Positions 1-7,997 of a stretch of DNA of 64,000 nucleotides are shown here, piece by piece. The notes under the pieces are model-generated. The model made no database searches. It was not told where the DNA came from and saw only the letters and a list, made by a program, of their open reading frames with translations. The stretch is from Curtobacterium sp. MCPF17_002. Its GTDB lineage: Bacteria; Actinomycetota; Actinomycetes; Actinomycetales; Microbacteriaceae. Position 1 is the first letter of the stretch. Every line of letters starts with the position of its first letter. The stretch covers positions 372,001 through 436,000 of the forward strand of contig NZ_CP126251.1 of assembly GCF_003234115.2 (NCBI RefSeq). Direction: 5' to 3'. The translations under genes were made by a program, and so were the position numbers.

Positions 1-61
1 ACGCCGTGAACTCGCGCCCGGCCTGGGGGGACGCGGACCGGCGAAACGGTAGACCAGGACC

Positions 62-937
62 ATGACCGCGAACGCCACCACCGGACCCGCGACCGTGTTC
101 TCCGACGCCGGAGCCGTCCTCGTCGAGAGCATCGTGTGGGATCCGGCCACCGAACGGCTCCGGTGGGCGGACATCACGCTCGGCACCCTGAACACCTCCG
201 ACGCGCACGGCACGGCCGAGTCGAGCGTCCCGTTGCCACCCCCGCTCGCGAGCTTCCAGCCCCGGGCCGACGGCGGCTTCGTCGCCGCGCTCGGGGACAC
301 CGTCGTCGTCACCGACCCCGACGGCGTGGTCGAGCGCGAGGTCGCCCGGGTCGAGCACGCGGTCGCCGGCATGCGGTTCAACGAGGGGAAGTGCGACCCG
401 TTCGGCCGTTTCCTGGTCGGCAGCATGAACGTGTCGTCGGGGGAGCCCGATGCGGCGCTCTACTCCGTCGAGGCCGACGGCACGACCCGCGTGCTCCGCG
501 GCGGCTTCGGCGTGACGAACGGCATGGAGTGGTCGGACGACGGGTCGGTCATGTACGTCACGGACACGAGCACGTCGACGATCTACCGCGCGTCGTACGG
601 ACCGGACGGCGAGCTCGGCGAACTCGAACCGTTCATCGTCGGGGCCGCGCACGACGGCCTCGTCCGCGACGACGAGGGGTGCTTCTGGAGCGCGATCTAC
701 GGCGGCGGCCGTGTCGAGCGGTACGGGCCGGACGGGTCGCACCTCGAGACGGTCGAACTGCCCGCGCCGAACGTGACGTCGGTCGCCTTCGGGGGGCCGG
801 AGATGTCGACGCTGTTCGTCGGGTCGGCGCGCGAGAACGCGACCGAGGAGCAGCTCGAGCAGTACCCGCACTCGGGCGCCGTGCTCGCGGTGCCGACGCG
901 GGTGCACGGATTCCCCGCGAACACCTTCAGCGGCTGA
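62..937 (+). CDS. SMP-30/gluconolactonase family protein
   Basis: This 291-residue protein looks like a six-bladed beta-propeller lactonase of the SMP-30/gluconolactonase/LRE family, which opens sugar lactones using one divalent metal. The usual metal ligands can be picked out: Glu near residue 22 (LVESIVWD), an Asn-rich loop near 100 (RFNEGKCDPFGR), TNGMEWS near 152 and HDGLVRDD near 199. There is no signal peptide, so it should be cytoplasmic. The start has a TAGACC element six bases upstream, so the message may be leaderless. The real substrate is not evident from its neighbours. Confidence 0.88.
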   Translation: MTANATTGPATVFSDAGAVLVESIVWDPATERLRWADITLGTLNTSDAHGTAESSVPLPPPLASFQPRADGGFVAALGDTVVVTDPDGVVEREVARVEHAVAGMRFNEGKCDPFGRFLVGSMNVSSGEPDAALYSVEADGTTRVLRGGFGVTNGMEWSDDGSVMYVTDTSTSTIYRASYGPDGELGELEPFIVGAAHDGLVRDDEGCFWSAIYGGGRVERYGPDGSHLETVELPAPNVTSVAFGGPEMSTLFVGSARENATEEQLEQYPHSGAVLAVPTRVHGFPANTFSG

Positions 938-1006
938 CGGCTCGGGGCCAGGGCGGCCGTCCTGCCGGCGGGTATCCTGGGCGATCGCCCGACCCGAGGA
1001 GACCAC

Positions 1007-2086
1007 GTGAACGACGAGCACACGGCAGCCGCCCCGGACCCGGCGAGCCACCTCGCCGAGGCGGAGGACGCCGACGTCACGGTGGAGGTCGACCGGATCG
1101 CGGTCGACGGCACCTACGTCCGGGTCAGCTCCATCGGCGAGCCCGGCGAGCGGGCGTTCCTGCTGGTCGCCGGCCTCGGGATCGCCGCCACCTACTACGA
1201 GCGGCTCGCGCCGCACCTCAACGAGAACGGCCCGGTGCACGCGCTCGACCTGCCCGGGTTCGCCGGCGTGCCGCGGTTCCGGGGCAAGGTCTCGATCGAG
1301 CGGTACGCCGACGCGGTCGAGCAGGTCATCGACGAGCTCGGACTCGTGGACCCGGTGCTGGTCGGGCACTCGATGGGCACGCAGGTGGTGACCGAGGTCG
1401 CCGCGCGGCGCCCGGACATCTCCGACCTGGTGCTCATCAGCCCGGTCGTCGACTCGAAGGCGCGCACGGTCCGGCAGTCGGCGTTCCGGTTCCTCCGGTC
1501 GACGCTGCACGAGCCGTCGGCGGTCCGCTGGCACGGGATCACGGCGTACGCGCTGTGCGGCTGGCACTGGTTCTCGAAGGTGCTGCCCCGGATGATCGCG
1601 TTCCCGATCGAGGAACGCGCCGCCCACGTGCAGGCGCGCACGCTCATCGTCCGTGGTGAGCACGACGCGATGGTCCCGCGGGACTGGGTCCGCCGGCTCG
1701 CGCGGGTGTTCCCCTACGCGGTCCTCCGCGAGGTCGTCGACGGTGCGCACTCGGTCATGCACGCGCAGGCCGACGCGGTCGCGCGGCTCGCCGTCGCACA
1801 CGTCGGACACGAGCTGCCGGACCGCGGAGTGTCCTCGCTGCAGCGCGTCCGTGACGACTCCACGGCGTCCGACCTGGCACGGCTGGGTCCGAAGGACGCG
1901 TGGCTGCTGGTGAAGTCGCGGTTCGTCGAGCTGTTCGGCATGGCGCGGGGCGACGACCAGACCCTCGAGGCCGCCAAGTCCGCGCACGCGGTCGCGATGG
2001 CGGACGGCGACGACCTGCCGGTCGACCCCGCGGACCGCAGGGCGGTCGTCGACGAGGTCGCACCCGAAGCCCGCAGGGCGGGCTGA
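1007..2086 (+). CDS. alpha/beta hydrolase
   Basis: The first 265 or so residues form an alpha/beta hydrolase fold. The nucleophile elbow GHSMGT has its Ser near residue 121, and the catalytic His lies in DGAHSVMH near residue 248. About 90 residues follow the hydrolase domain and end in a charged helix; they are not part of the usual fold and I do not recognise them. The GTG start has a clear ribosome site (GAGGAG). It is probably a cytoplasmic esterase or C-C hydrolase, and the substrate cannot be told. A large hairpin follows the stop codon. Confidence 0.85.
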   Translation: MNDEHTAAAPDPASHLAEAEDADVTVEVDRIAVDGTYVRVSSIGEPGERAFLLVAGLGIAATYYERLAPHLNENGPVHALDLPGFAGVPRFRGKVSIERYADAVEQVIDELGLVDPVLVGHSMGTQVVTEVAARRPDISDLVLISPVVDSKARTVRQSAFRFLRSTLHEPSAVRWHGITAYALCGWHWFSKVLPRMIAFPIEERAAHVQARTLIVRGEHDAMVPRDWVRRLARVFPYAVLREVVDGAHSVMHAQADAVARLAVAHVGHELPDRGVSSLQRVRDDSTASDLARLGPKDAWLLVKSRFVELFGMARGDDQTLEAAKSAHAVAMADGDDLPVDPADRRAVVDEVAPEARRAG

Positions 2087-2096
2087 GCTGACGCAC

Positions 2097-2167
2097 TGGA
2101 CGTGACGCACTGGAGGCCCGGTGCCGGTTCTCGGAACCGGCACCGGGCCTCCAGGCAGTCACGTCCA
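2097..2167. terminator. large bidirectional hairpin between convergent genes
   Basis: A perfect 21-bp inverted repeat (2110-2130 with 2134-2154, three-base loop) begins CTGGAGGCCCGGTGCC. A second pair of 10-bp arms (TGGACGTGAC at 2097-2106, GTCACGTCCA at 2158-2167) extends the stem across a 3-base mismatch. It sits between the hydrolase and the convergent oxidoreductase and can stop transcription from both sides. No T-run is present, as is common in high-GC actinobacteria. Confidence 0.8.
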
Positions 2168-2184
2168 CGGCGACCGGTGCGTCA

Positions 2185-3378
2185 TCAGGGCGCGATGCGG
2201 CCCCGCAGCATGTCGGGCGTGAGGGCGTTCGCCTCGGCGAGGACCTTGCGGGCCTCGTCAGTCTTGTCCCACACGTTCCAGAGCAGCACCCCGCGGACGA
2301 GGTCGTCGTCGTCGAGGTAGTACACGACGCCGGTGACGTTCGGCTCCTGCCAGTCCTCGACGGGACGGAGGTTCGTCGTGACCTGCCCGACGGCCTCGTA
2401 CCCCATGTCGAAGACGTCCGAGTAGAACATCGGCGTGTGGTCGTAGGTCTCGTCGGCGTCCGCGAGGTTCCGGCCAGCCTGCCGGCCCTGCTGCTGCGCG
2501 TTGTCGACGTGCTCGACCCGGCGGGTGCCGAGGATCCGGTCCGGGTACTCGGCGACGTCCCCGGCGGCGAACACCGAGTCGTCGTCGGTGAGGAGCGTCG
2601 AGGTGACCACGATCCCGTCGCGCACCGTGAGTCCGGCGTCGGCGGCGAGCTGTGTCGCCGGTTCGATACCGAGTCCGACGACGACCGCGTCGGCCTCGAC
2701 CGTGGAGCCGTCATCGAGGGTCAGCGTGACGCCGTCCTCGGTCTGGGTCCCCGACTCGACCCGGCGACCGGTCCGCAGGTCCACGCCGTGGTCGACGAAC
2801 CGCTGCTGGAACGCGTGCGCCAGTCCGTCCGGGAACATCCGCCCGCCGACCACGTCGTCCGGGTCGACCAACGTGACCCGTGCACCGTTCTGCACGATGC
2901 CGGCGGCGATCTCGGTGCCGATGTAGCTGCCGCCGACCACGGCCACGTGGGCCCCGGCCTCGGCGAGCTCGCGGAGTCGCCGGTAGTCCGTCGCGCTGCG
3001 GTAGTCGAGCACGCGCGGCGACGGGTCCAACCCGGGCAGGCCGCGTGGCTTGCCGCCGGTCGCCAGGAGCAGCCGCTCGTAGCCGTGCGTGGCGCCGTCG
3101 CTCGTCGTGACGGTCTTCGCGGCACGGTCGATCCCCGTCACCGAGGTGCCGAGGACGAACGTCGCCCCGGTCTCCTCGGTGTGCAGGTCGACCTTCTCGT
3201 CCCAGCTGAAGTCCGGGTCGGTCCAGAGCTTCTTCGAGAGCGCCGGTCGGGCGTACGGCCGGTCGACGTCCTCGCTGATGATGCCGATCGAGCCGTCGGC
3301 GTCGAGCTCGCGGACGCCCCGGGCGGCGGCGTCGGCGACCATCCCGCCGCCGACGATGAGGTAGCGGAAGTCGGTCAT
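2185..3378 (-). CDS. FAD-dependent NAD(P)/ferredoxin reductase family protein
   Basis: This 397-residue flavoprotein has the two-dinucleotide fold of ferredoxin/rubredoxin reductases. The N-terminal FAD loop is VGGGMVADAAARG, a second GxGxxG-like loop for NAD(P)H is VVGGSYIGTEIAAG near 150, and the FAD-closing motif is FAAGDVAEYP near 275. The C-terminal 90 residues form the usual reductase-like dimerisation domain. It would pass electrons from NAD(P)H to a ferredoxin or similar partner, but no ferredoxin or P450 gene lies nearby. A strong GGAGG site precedes the ATG. Confidence 0.88.
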   Translation of the reverse strand: MTDFRYLIVGGGMVADAAARGVRELDADGSIGIISEDVDRPYARPALSKKLWTDPDFSWDEKVDLHTEETGATFVLGTSVTGIDRAAKTVTTSDGATHGYERLLLATGGKPRGLPGLDPSPRVLDYRSATDYRRLRELAEAGAHVAVVGGSYIGTEIAAGIVQNGARVTLVDPDDVVGGRMFPDGLAHAFQQRFVDHGVDLRTGRRVESGTQTEDGVTLTLDDGSTVEADAVVVGLGIEPATQLAADAGLTVRDGIVVTSTLLTDDDSVFAAGDVAEYPDRILGTRRVEHVDNAQQQGRQAGRNLADADETYDHTPMFYSDVFDMGYEAVGQVTTNLRPVEDWQEPNVTGVVYYLDDDDLVRGVLLWNVWDKTDEARKVLAEANALTPDMLRGRIAP

Positions 3379-3409
3379 GACGCCTCCTGGCGGTGCTGTG
3401 CTGCCACGA

Positions 3410-4210
3410 TCAGATCGTCGCGACCGAGCCGGAGTCGACCCGGTAGTTCGAGCCGTTCACGAAGCTGGCGAGCTCGGAGCAGAGGAACGCGACGACGTTC
3501 GCGACCTCTTCCGGTTCGCCTCGACGCTTGAGCTCCATGTACGGACGTTCCTCGTCGAGGAAGGACTCGATCGCCTCGTCGAAGGTCTGGTTCGTCTCCT
3601 CGGCGCGCTTGTCCATCATCGCGTCGGTCATCGGCGTGTGGATGAACGCGGGGCTCACGGTGTTGACCAGCAACCCCTCGGACGCGTACGAGCGCGACAG
3701 CCCCTTCGCGAACGACAGGACCCCGGCCTTGGCGGCGCAGTACGGGAGCTCGTCGTCGTACGGCTGCGAGGCGTCCTCGGAGACCAGGTACACGATGCGA
3801 CCCCAGCCGCCCGACCGCAGATCGGCGATGAACTCGCGCGTGATGCGGACCGGGCCCATCAGGTCGACGTCGAGCGTCTCCTTCCAGCCGTCCTCGTCGA
3901 TCTCGTGGAACATCCCCTGGGCGCCGGTGACGCCGGAGGACTGCACGAGGATGTCGATCTCGCCGACGGCGTCGCGCACCCGGTCGTGCAGGGCTGCGAG
4001 GCTCGAGGCGCTCCGGACGTCCGCCGCGAACGCGTGGAGCTTGCCCGGCGCCGCCTCGAGCTGGTCCGCACTGTTGTCGAGCCGTGCCTGGTCGATGTCG
4101 GTGACGACGACCGTCGCGCCCTCTGCGAGGAGGATGCGCGCCGTGTTCCAGCCGATGCCGGAGTCACCACCGAAGACCAGCGCGGTCTTGTCCTGGATGC
4201 CGAGGTCCAT
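3410..4210 (-). CDS. SDR family oxidoreductase
   Basis: This is a 266-residue classical short-chain dehydrogenase. The cofactor loop is FGGDSGIG (residues 13-20), an acidic residue after strand 2 (VTDID) suggests NAD(H), and the catalytic YCAAK sits near residue 160 with a Ser about 14 residues before it. The C-terminal VDSGS follows family rules. The open frame extends 33 codons upstream, but MDLGIQDK is the natural start. It is 8 bases downstream of the Dps gene on the same strand, so the two are probably co-transcribed. Confidence 0.88.
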   Translation of the reverse strand: MDLGIQDKTALVFGGDSGIGWNTARILLAEGATVVVTDIDQARLDNSADQLEAAPGKLHAFAADVRSASSLAALHDRVRDAVGEIDILVQSSGVTGAQGMFHEIDEDGWKETLDVDLMGPVRITREFIADLRSGGWGRIVYLVSEDASQPYDDELPYCAAKAGVLSFAKGLSRSYASEGLLVNTVSPAFIHTPMTDAMMDKRAEETNQTFDEAIESFLDEERPYMELKRRGEPEEVANVVAFLCSELASFVNGSNYRVDSGSVATI

Positions 4211-4218
4211 GCGACCGC

Positions 4219-4725
4219 CTACGCGTGCGCCGAAGCGTCCGCGACGGCGGGCGTGGTGGCCGATGCCAGCGGGGTGCTGGGGGCGCGGTTCTCGGCGGAG
4301 ACCATCCACGCGAGCTGCTCGAGGCGCTCGATGAAGCCGTGGAGCAGGTCCGCGGTCGTCGGGTCCTCCTCGTCGACCTCGTCGTGGACGTCACGCATGG
4401 TGCCGGTCGCCTGGTAGAGGCGGAGCGTCACGAGGTCGATGGCGTCGTGCGTGGTGACCTCGCCCTCGGGGAACTGGTCGAGGTGACTGGACGCGGCGAC
4501 GGTGCTGGAGCGGCCGTCCGGCACGGCGTAGAGCGCACGCATGCGCTCCGCGGTGTCGTCGGCGAACTCGCGCGCTGCGTCGACGATCTCGTCGAGCTGG
4601 AGGTGGAGGTCCCGGAAGTTGGTCCCGAGGATGTTCCAGTGCGCCTGCTTGCCCTGCAGGTGCAGGTCGATGAGGTCCACGAGGACCGCCTGGAGGTTCT
4701 TGGCGAGCTTGTCCGATGCGTGCAT
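4219..4725 (-). CDS. dps: Dps family DNA-protection ferritin
   Basis: This 168-residue four-helix protein is a Dps-type mini-ferritin, which stores iron, detoxifies peroxide with it, and often coats DNA in starved cells. The ferroxidase ligands are visible in KQAHWNILG and in the helix HLQLDEIVDAAREFADD. The C-terminus is an Ala/Thr-rich tail. An in-frame ATG six codons upstream is less likely, because GGAAGGAG sits at the right distance from the chosen ATG. It lies between MarR and SDR genes on the same strand, in a run with stress/redox flavour. Confidence 0.92.
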   Translation of the reverse strand: MHASDKLAKNLQAVLVDLIDLHLQGKQAHWNILGTNFRDLHLQLDEIVDAAREFADDTAERMRALYAVPDGRSSTVAASSHLDQFPEGEVTTHDAIDLVTLRLYQATGTMRDVHDEVDEEDPTTADLLHGFIERLEQLAWMVSAENRAPSTPLASATTPAVADASAHA

Positions 4726-4815
4726 GATCGGCTCCTTCCGCATTGGTGACCAGTACCAGCCCGGTCTACGCGGTGCGGCAGGGCGTCTGCTCAGAGGACC
4801 GTCCCCCGCGGCTGC

Positions 4816-5349
4816 TCAGGGCTCGGCGGGGGCGACGTGGTCGTGGGCCGCCGGGTCGACCTGGTCGACTGCGCTGCGCATCTGCTCGAGGAACACGGCG
4901 ACGACCCTGGCGTCCGCGGAGGAGAGTCCCTCGGCGATCGACATCATCCGGCGGTGCATGACGCCGAGCGTGGCGCGGACCTCGTCGTCGGTCTCGATCG
5001 TCGGCGTGATGACGAGCGCGCGGCGGTCGGTGGGGTGCGGCTCGCGTCGGACGTGGTTCGACTTCACGAGCCGGTCGATGAGGATCGTCGTGGAGGCCGA
5101 GGAGATCTTGAGGTAGGCGGCGAGGTCCTTCGGGCTGACCGCCCGCCCCGAGCGCTGGGACTGCAACAGGAAGCGGACGGCGAGCAGGTCGGTCTCGCCC
5201 ATGCCCATCGAGTCGCGCGTGCGGCGACGCATGGCCGTCTCGGCGGCACGGTACCGGCGCAGGGCGTTGAGCACGGTGACGCCGCGCTGGGTCGCGTCGT
5301 CATCGGGGAACCAGTACCCGGACGCTTCCGTGATCTCCTGCGTGGACAT
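4816..5349 (-). CDS. MarR family transcriptional regulator
   Basis: This 177-residue protein has the MarR winged helix. The recognition region is around LAAYLKISSASTTILID (residues 87-103), followed by the wing HPTDRRALVITPT, with helices for dimerisation at both ends. Such proteins repress transcription until a phenolic or oxidant ligand binds. It lies upstream of dps-SDR-reductase on the same strand and may control that run. A repeat array occupies the DNA directly upstream of its start. Confidence 0.9.
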   Translation of the reverse strand: MSTQEITEASGYWFPDDDATQRGVTVLNALRRYRAAETAMRRRTRDSMGMGETDLLAVRFLLQSQRSGRAVSPKDLAAYLKISSASTTILIDRLVKSNHVRREPHPTDRRALVITPTIETDDEVRATLGVMHRRMMSIAEGLSSADARVVAVFLEQMRSAVDQVDPAAHDHVAPAEP

Positions 5350-5422
5350 GGCGTTCAGGGTAGCCCGCCCGGTTGTCAGGCTGTCGAGGTGGACCCGGGG
5401 GAGCGCGGAGGCGCGCGCGGGT

Positions 5423-5547
5423 GCCGATCCGCGCGTGGGGAGTCGAAACGCGCGTGGTGTGCCGAATCGCGCGTAGGGAGTCGTTCTTTCCGACTGCCTA
5501 CGCGCGATCCGACCCCCTACGAGCGGAACGACCTACGCGGCGACCTA
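5423..5547. repeat. 19-bp iterated inverted-repeat array, copy 1
   Basis: Three direct 19-bp units start at 5423, 5442 and 5461 (for example GCCGAATCGCGCGTAGGGA). After a short loop they are followed by inverted units at 5495 and 5514 and degenerate half units to 5547. The centre folds as an 18-bp stem with one mismatch (5466-5483 with 5491-5508). The last CTACG gives the TAG stop codon of the FMN reductase gene. Related arrays lie at 44110-44221 and 63783-63858. Confidence 0.85.
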
Positions 5548-6120
5548 CGCCGCGACCGACTCCGACTCCGACTCCGCGCCCGACGCTGCCTCGGCGAGCG
5601 CGGTCAGCGCACCCTGCACGAGCTGCGTGACCTCGGCGTCCTCGCGCGGGTGGGTCTCGGCGAAGCGCACGACCGACTGCGGGATGGCGACCTTGACGTC
5701 CTGGAGGACCTTCGCGCCGGCGATCCCGGCGGCCTTGCGGGCGTCGTCGTGCGCCCAGACGCCGCCGTACTGGCCGAACGCCGAGCCGATGACGGCGAGC
5801 GGCTTGCCCGAGATGGGGGAGGCGCCGAACGGACGCGACGCCCAGTCCAGCGCGTTCTTGAGGACGGCGGGGATGGTGCCGTTGTACTCGGGCGTGATGA
5901 GGAGCAGGGCGTCGGCGGCGTCGATCGCGGCACGGAACGCGACGGCGGAGGCCGGCGGGGCGTCGCCGTCGATGTCCTCGTTGTAGAAGGGCAGGTCGAC
6001 GATGCCGTCGAACGTGGTGAGCTCGATGCCCTCCGGGGCGTGGTGTTCGGCCGCTTCGGCGAGCTTGCGGTTGATCGACTCGGCGCGGAGGCTGCCGACG
6101 AGGGTGAGGACGTGCGTCAT
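5545..6120 (-). CDS. NADPH-dependent FMN reductase (NAD(P)H oxidoreductase)
   Basis: This 191-residue flavodoxin-like reductase has the FMN phosphate loop VGSLRAESINRKLAE (residues 6-20) and the family motif SPEYNGTIP in the form ITPEYNGTIPAVLKNALDW near residue 85. It reduces FMN, quinones or azo compounds with NAD(P)H. The chosen ATG has AAGGAT upstream; an extension of 15 codons is open but unlikely. The acidic Ser/Glu tail is encoded right next to the 19-bp repeat array that supplies the stop codon. Confidence 0.9.
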   Translation of the reverse strand: MTHVLTLVGSLRAESINRKLAEAAEHHAPEGIELTTFDGIVDLPFYNEDIDGDAPPASAVAFRAAIDAADALLLITPEYNGTIPAVLKNALDWASRPFGASPISGKPLAVIGSAFGQYGGVWAHDDARKAAGIAGAKVLQDVKVAIPQSVVRFAETHPREDAEVTQLVQGALTALAEAASGAESESESVAA

Positions 6121-6220
6121 GGGGATCCTTCTGTTCTGTGACGGAAAGGTGTCAGCGACAACCAATGCGTTCGGCCGTCAGGCTATTCCCGACTCAGGAG
6201 GCCCTCGGTAGGTTGACGAC

Positions 6221-7888
6221 GTGAGCCAGCTCCGCACACCCGCCAGCACGCCCCGCACCACCGATCCGGACTGGTGGCGGAACGCCGTCGTCTACCAGGT
6301 GTACCCGCGCAGCTTCGCCGACACGAACGGCGACGGCCTCGGTGACGTCGCCGGGATCACGAGCCGCGTGCCGTACCTGGCGTCGCTCGGCGTCGACGCG
6401 ATGTGGCTCTCCCCGTTCTTCCCCTCGCCGCTCGCCGACGGTGGGTACGACGTCGCCGACTACCGCTCGGTCGACCCGAGGCTCGGCACGCTGGACGACC
6501 TCGACGCGCTCGTCCGGACGGCGCACGAGCACGACATCCGGGTGATCGTCGACGTCGTGCCGAACCACACCTCGGACGAGCACGAGTGGTTCCGCGCGGC
6601 GCTGGCCTCGGCGCCGGGGTCGCCGGAGCGCGCACGGTACGTGTTCCGGGACGGCAGCGGTCCCGCCGGCGATCTGCCCCCGAGCGACTGGGTGTCGAAC
6701 TTCGGCGGCAGCGCCTGGACCCGGGTGCCGGACGGCCAGTGGTACCTGCACCTGTTCGCTCCCGAGCAGCCGGACCTCGACTGGGAGAACCCGGAGGTCC
6801 GCGAGGACTTCGAACGGACCCTCCGCTTCTGGTCCGACCGGGGCGTCGACGGGTTCCGCGTGGACGTCGCACACGGGCTCGCGAAGGACCTCTCGACGCC
6901 GTACCGACCTTCGGACGAGAAGGCGCTGCCGCTCGACGGCTCCGACCCGCTGTACGACCGCGACGAGGTGCACGAGATCTTCGCCACGTGGCGCGACGTC
7001 CTGAACGAGTACGACCCGCCCCGTGCCGCGGTCGCGGAAGCGTGGGCTCCGGCGCCCCGCCGTGCCCTCTACGCCCGGCCCACCGAGCTCGGTCAGGCGT
7101 TCAACTTCGACCTGCTCGAGGCGCCGTTCGACGCAGCCGCCTTCCGCGGGATCATCCAGCGGAACCTCGCAATGTCGGAGCAGTCGGGGGCGTCGAGCAC
7201 CTGGGTGCTGTCGAACCACGACGTCGTCCGCCACGCCACCCGCTACGGCCTGCCGCTCGGGGCCGACACCGATGCGTGGCTCATGACCGACGGCACCGCT
7301 CCGGCCCTCGACGCAACGCGGGGCCTCCGACGGGCGCGCGCCGCGACGCTGCTCGTGCTCGCGCTCCCCGGTTCGTCGTACGTGTACCAGGGTGAGGAGC
7401 TCGGGCTGCACGAGGCCGCTGCCATCCCGCGCGACCGGTTGCAGGACCCGAAGTGGATCCGGACCGGGCACACCGTGAAGGGTCGGGACGGCTGCCGTGT
7501 CCCGATCCCGTGGACCACCTCGGGGCCGTCGTTCGGCTTCGGCTCGGTGGCCCCGCACCTCCCGCAGCCCGCGGACTTCGGCGCGTCGTCGGTCGAGGCC
7601 GAGGACGGAGACCCCGCGTCGACCCTGTCGCTGTACCGCACCGCGATCGCGGCAAGGCGCCGACTGCAGCAGGGCGAGGCGCTCACCTGGATCGACGCCG
7701 TCGACGGCTCGGGCGTCGGTGTCGGCGGTGGTTCCCGTGTCGTCGCGTTCGCCCGGCACGACGGGTGGCGGTCGGTCACGAACTTCGGCGCCGACCCGGT
7801 CCCGTTGCCGTCCGGGACGGTCATCGTCGCCTCCGGGCCGGTCGAGGACGGCATGCTGCCCGGCGAGACGACGGTCTGGCTCGACTGA
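6221..7888 (+). CDS. GH13 alpha-glucosidase (oligo-1,6-glucosidase type)
   Basis: This 555-residue enzyme belongs to glycoside hydrolase family 13 and hydrolyses terminal alpha-glucosidic bonds of short maltooligosaccharides or related sugars. The four conserved regions are DVVPNHTS near 110, GFRVDVAHG with the nucleophile Asp near 214, the acid Glu in VAEAW near 274, and SNHDVVRH near 333. There is no signal peptide, so it acts inside the cell. The GTG start has TAGGTT six bases upstream and no ribosome site, which fits a leaderless message. Confidence 0.92.
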   Translation: MSQLRTPASTPRTTDPDWWRNAVVYQVYPRSFADTNGDGLGDVAGITSRVPYLASLGVDAMWLSPFFPSPLADGGYDVADYRSVDPRLGTLDDLDALVRTAHEHDIRVIVDVVPNHTSDEHEWFRAALASAPGSPERARYVFRDGSGPAGDLPPSDWVSNFGGSAWTRVPDGQWYLHLFAPEQPDLDWENPEVREDFERTLRFWSDRGVDGFRVDVAHGLAKDLSTPYRPSDEKALPLDGSDPLYDRDEVHEIFATWRDVLNEYDPPRAAVAEAWAPAPRRALYARPTELGQAFNFDLLEAPFDAAAFRGIIQRNLAMSEQSGASSTWVLSNHDVVRHATRYGLPLGADTDAWLMTDGTAPALDATRGLRRARAATLLVLALPGSSYVYQGEELGLHEAAAIPRDRLQDPKWIRTGHTVKGRDGCRVPIPWTTSGPSFGFGSVAPHLPQPADFGASSVEAEDGDPASTLSLYRTAIAARRRLQQGEALTWIDAVDGSGVGVGGGSRVVAFARHDGWRSVTNFGADPVPLPSGTVIVASGPVEDGMLPGETTVWLD

Positions 7889-7910
7889 GTCCGGTTCTCG
7901 GGTGGTCCCT

Positions 7911-7931
7911 CCTCCACAGCCTGGAGGCGCG
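7911..7931. repeat. CTGGAGGCGCG motif with hairpin CCTCCA-TGGAGG
   Basis: The block CCTCCACAGCCTGGAGGCGC reappears exactly at 53218-53237. It contains a small hairpin and the dispersed CTGGAGGCGCG core. It sits just after the glucosidase stop codon and may help end that transcript. Confidence 0.6.
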
Positions 7932-7997
7932 TGGCATCGATCCACAGATCGGCCCGCGCCCGCCTGATGGGTGCCGCTCGATCGCGACGATCGGGGC

